From Bacteroides sp. (GTDB lineage: Bacteria > Bacteroidota > Bacteroidia > Bacteroidales > Bacteroidaceae), in contig JASLCM010000038.1 in assembly GCA_030151845.1 (NCBI GenBank), forward strand, positions 1 through 8,731: a stretch of DNA of 8,731 bases, written 5' to 3'. Below, in pieces: positions 6,460-8,731 of the stretch. Below the pieces are notes generated by a model that had not been told where the DNA came from, searched no databases, and saw nothing but the letters and a program-made list of their open reading frames with translations. Numbering within the stretch: position 1 is the first letter of the stretch; each line of letters begins with the position of its first letter. A program made the position numbers and the translations under genes.

Positions 6460-7684
6460 CTATTGTAGAACATACCACTCCTCCCGATAAGTAGGTGTGT
6501 ATAAGGTCGCCCTCTTTAAGTTTTGTTACACCCTTAATTCTTTTTCCATGATGAAAAGTTAAGGAATACCCTTTTTCTAACAGCTTAAGGGGGGAAACAT
6601 CCTCTAAACGCTGAGACAGTAGTTGTAGTTGATGTTTGTAATTTAGAAGCTTCATGTTAACCCGTGTATTCGCTTCATGTAGGAGTGAACTGAGTTGATG
6701 GGAGTGCTCGACAAGGACCTCCTTGGGCCGATAAGAAAGTGCATTAACAAACTGAGACAGCCGTTGTGTTTCTGTTTTTAACTTATTTTCTACCTGCTTG
6801 ATAACCAAAGCATATTTTTCCCAGATTTCTTCTACGTCTGCCCATAGTTTTCTTATTAAAAATTCTGCTGCTGCAGTTGGAGTCTTAACACTAGTATGCA
6901 CAATAGAATCAAGAACAGTTTCATCTCGTTCATGCCCTATTCCTGCAACAATGGGAATTGGATACTGCGCGCAAGAAGCTGCAAGTAGATAGGTATCAAA
7001 CCCTGTTAGATCTGATGCAGCTCCTCCACCACGAATCAATACGACCAAATCATATTGATCCTCTTCTTTTAGAATAGCATCCATAGCTGCAAGGACGCTC
7101 TCCTCTAATCCTTCTCCTTGCATCACTGCTGGAAATAGGTCGACTTTAAATTTAAGCCGATGTGAGTTATTTTTTAACTGGTCTAAGAAATCACCAAGCC
7201 CTGCTGCTGTTTTTGACGAGATAACAGCTATTCGTTGGGGGTATTTAGGAAAGTCGAGTTCTTTATTCAGATTTAATACTCCTTCCTCCTCTAATTGCTT
7301 AAGAATCTCCTTCCTTTTCTTTGCTAGATCTCCTAGTGTATAGGAAGGGTCTATGTTCTGCACCACCAAGCTATAGCCATAAAGCTCATGAAACTGTACA
7401 CTTACTTCTACCAAAACTTTGATTCCACTAGAGAAAGAGAGGCCTGTCGACTCTTCGAAAAAACTCTTAAGTAATAGATAAGAGTTTGCCCAAATCATTC
7501 CTCTTGCTTTTGCTAAAAAAGTAGCTCGAGTTGGGTGTTTTTCTATGAGTTCAAAATAACAGTGCCCACTTGCATTCTCTCGAACATCACTAAGTTCAGC
7601 CTGAACCCAATAAGTATCAGGTAGACATTGCTCTATTCCTCTCCGAACTAAGCTATTCAGTTCTAGCAGACTCAGAACATTCAT
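6422..7684 (-). CDS. xseA: Exodeoxyribonuclease VII large subunit
   Basis: This is the catalytic subunit of exonuclease VII, a cytoplasmic nuclease that removes single-stranded DNA from both ends and takes part in repair. It has 420 residues, a normal length. Residues 1 to about 115 form the OB-fold DNA-binding domain (AELSDVRENASGHCYFELIE, 29-48). The catalytic domain includes RIAVISSKTAAGLGDF (151-166), LIRGGGAASDL (216-226), and the diagnostic GIGHERDETVLDS (248-260) followed by VKTPTAAAEF (266-275). A long coiled-coil region (about 280-360) provides the site for XseB, and SPLKLLEKGYSL (364-375) leads to the C-terminal strand segment. The ATG overlaps the stop of the protease gene upstream by four bases (ATGA), and the end overlaps xseB by 38 bases. 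The three genes are therefore surely cotranscribed. Confidence 0.96.
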   Translation of the reverse strand: MNVLSLLELNSLVRRGIEQCLPDTYWVQAELSDVRENASGHCYFELIEKHPTRATFLAKARGMIWANSYLLLKSFFEESTGLSFSSGIKVLVEVSVQFHELYGYSLVVQNIDPSYTLGDLAKKRKEILKQLEEEGVLNLNKELDFPKYPQRIAVISSKTAAGLGDFLDQLKNNSHRLKFKVDLFPAVMQGEGLEESVLAAMDAILKEEDQYDLVVLIRGGGAASDLTGFDTYLLAASCAQYPIPIVAGIGHERDETVLDSIVHTSVKTPTAAAEFLIRKLWADVEEIWEKYALVIKQVENKLKTETQRLSQFVNALSYRPKEVLVEHSHQLSSLLHEANTRVNMKLLNYKHQLQLLSQRLEDVSPLKLLEKGYSLTFHHGKRIKGVTKLKEGDLIHTYLSGGVVCSTIDEIQRKNGKKEL

Positions 7685-8731
7685 TCTTCCAACTCTTTTG
7701 CTAGTCGGTATGCAACCTCAAAGTTAGGTATACCAAAACCATATATATTATCTGGGAAACAAGATCTATCTCCACTCTCTTTTACCACATGAATTAACTG
7801 TTTGGCCGTTAATTTAGGAAATGCCTCACGCAAACAGGCTACTAGTCCACTTATTATAGGAGTAGAAAAAGAGGTTCCATGAGCAGTTTTTATCACTCCA
7901 TTCTCTCCTACAACTCGAGTGGAGAATCCAAAAGAGACAATATCTGGTTTTATTCGACCATCTGTTGTGTTTCCTATAGAAGAGAATGGTGCAAGCTCTC
8001 GCTGTTCATCAACAGCACCTACAGTTAACACATCTTTAGCATCGGCTGGAGGGGTTATCTCCTTCCAAGAACCTTTACCTGAGTTACCAGCACTTGTCAC
8101 TAGCACAATGCCTTTATCGGCCAAGCGAGAGGCCTGTTTGGATATAAGCGCATATTCTCCCGTTAAGTCACGAAAAGTATAGTTTTTTATGGAGTCGTCA
8201 AAAGCATAGTAACCCAATGAAGAGTTTATGATATCTACACCTACACTATCTGCAAACTCAACGGCAGCCGACCAGTAATCCTGCTCTACTAAATGTTCTG
8301 AATCTTCGTCTTCGCTTCTCAGCAACCAAAAGGAGGCCTCAGGTGCTGTTCCTACATAAACATTCGGTTTATTCATCCCTATGCAAGAGAGAACGGAGAG
8401 ACCATGACTATTTAATAAGAAAAGATTGCTCTTAGGGTCTACAAAGTCCTTTACTCCTAGAACGTCTAAATTGTCTAACAGCGGAATGCGATCTAAGTTG
8501 TGAAACCCTGCATCAACAACAGCTATTTGAACACCTTTCCCTTTATAGCCTAAAGTATGCAAATAGTCTCCATTGTTTAATTTTATTTGGTCTTCGGCTA
8601 TACCGTAATAGTGCTCATATTGATTTTCTTCTGTAAAAATAGGCTCACGCTCTAAGACTGTAGACTCTGTTGCAGTGTTCATCCAAACCTTCTCTACATC
8701 ACGCACAAAGGGCAGTTTTGCTATTTTCTTT
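7681..8731 (-). CDS. S8 family subtilisin-like serine protease, 5' end missing
   Basis: This is a subtilase whose frame runs to the right edge. The GTG at 8706-8704 could be taken as a start, but the eight codons before it are open and read KKIAKLPF, continuing into VRDVEKVW. That looks like the last strand of an I9-type propeptide, so the real start lies beyond the window. The complete catalytic domain is visible: Asp in IAVVDAGFHN (codon 8514-8512), His in SHGLSVLS (8406-8404), the oxyanion Asn in VTSAGNSG, and the nucleophile Ser in HGTSFSTP (7872-7870). The protein ends 62 residues after that Ser, with no added C-terminal domain and so no type IX sorting domain. A signal peptide, if present, is outside the window. 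The last four bases overlap the start of xseA. Catalytic activity is well supported; substrate and location are unknown. Confidence 0.93.
   Translation of the reverse strand, partial: KKIAKLPFVRDVEKVWMNTATESTVLEREPIFTEENQYEHYYGIAEDQIKLNNGDYLHTLGYKGKGVQIAVVDAGFHNLDRIPLLDNLDVLGVKDFVDPKSNLFLLNSHGLSVLSCIGMNKPNVYVGTAPEASFWLLRSEDEDSEHLVEQDYWSAAVEFADSVGVDIINSSLGYYAFDDSIKNYTFRDLTGEYALISKQASRLADKGIVLVTSAGNSGKGSWKEITPPADAKDVLTVGAVDEQRELAPFSSIGNTTDGRIKPDIVSFGFSTRVVGENGVIKTAHGTSFSTPIISGLVACLREAFPKLTAKQLIHVVKESGDRSCFPDNIYGFGIPNFEVAYRLAKELEE

Noticed and set aside
7919..8182. 87-codon plus-strand open frame opposite the protease
   Set aside because: It mirrors the conserved catalytic region of the subtilase on the other strand and shows no independent coding sign.
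1..8731. Mobile element, phage, defence island or CRISPR
   Set aside because: I found no transposase, integrase, direct-repeat array, tRNA-like attachment site or compositional break. The genes are conserved chromosomal types.

Overview
The window looks like an ordinary chromosomal segment of a member of the Bacteroidota, most likely order Bacteroidales. The evidence is AT-rich DNA, a scarcity of Shine-Dalgarno sequences, one candidate Bacteroides-type -7 element, and proteins that read as Bacteroidales versions of IlvE, TrmB, Mrp and XseA. This placement comes from recognising the protein sequences, not from a search. No mobile element, CRISPR array, tRNA, rRNA or phage gene was seen. Both ends of the window cut through genes.

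Left part, plus strand (1-3161): the 3' end of a tandem export operon. It holds the C-terminal two thirds or so of a HlyD/YbhG-type periplasmic adaptor, then two ABC-2 type membrane permeases. The adaptor and first permease are 10 bases apart, and the two permeases share one base (TAATG). No ABC ATPase is visible, and the operon closes at a strong terminator. The likely product is an inner-membrane permease pair working with a periplasmic adaptor and an outer-membrane channel that would be encoded upstream, outside the window.

Middle (3165-3200): a perfect 36-bp palindrome separates the two convergent transcription units and should terminate transcription in both directions.

Right part, minus strand, read from the right edge leftwards: an S8 subtilisin-like protease (5' end beyond the window), xseA and xseB (the two subunits of exonuclease VII), and ilvE (branched-chain aminotransferase). 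The first three overlap each other, and ilvE follows after 41 bases. A hairpin after ilvE may end or attenuate this unit. Then come trmB (tRNA m7G46 methyltransferase) and mrp (a Mrp/NBP35 P-loop ATPase), 11 bases apart.

These genes are mainly housekeeping: DNA repair, amino-acid metabolism, tRNA modification and possibly Fe-S cluster handling. I see no convincing new biological system. The points most worth a second look are the ATPase-less ABC-2 export operon, a Mrp protein with no cysteine at all, the coupling of a subtilase to exonuclease VII, and the misleading GTG start of the protease at the right edge.
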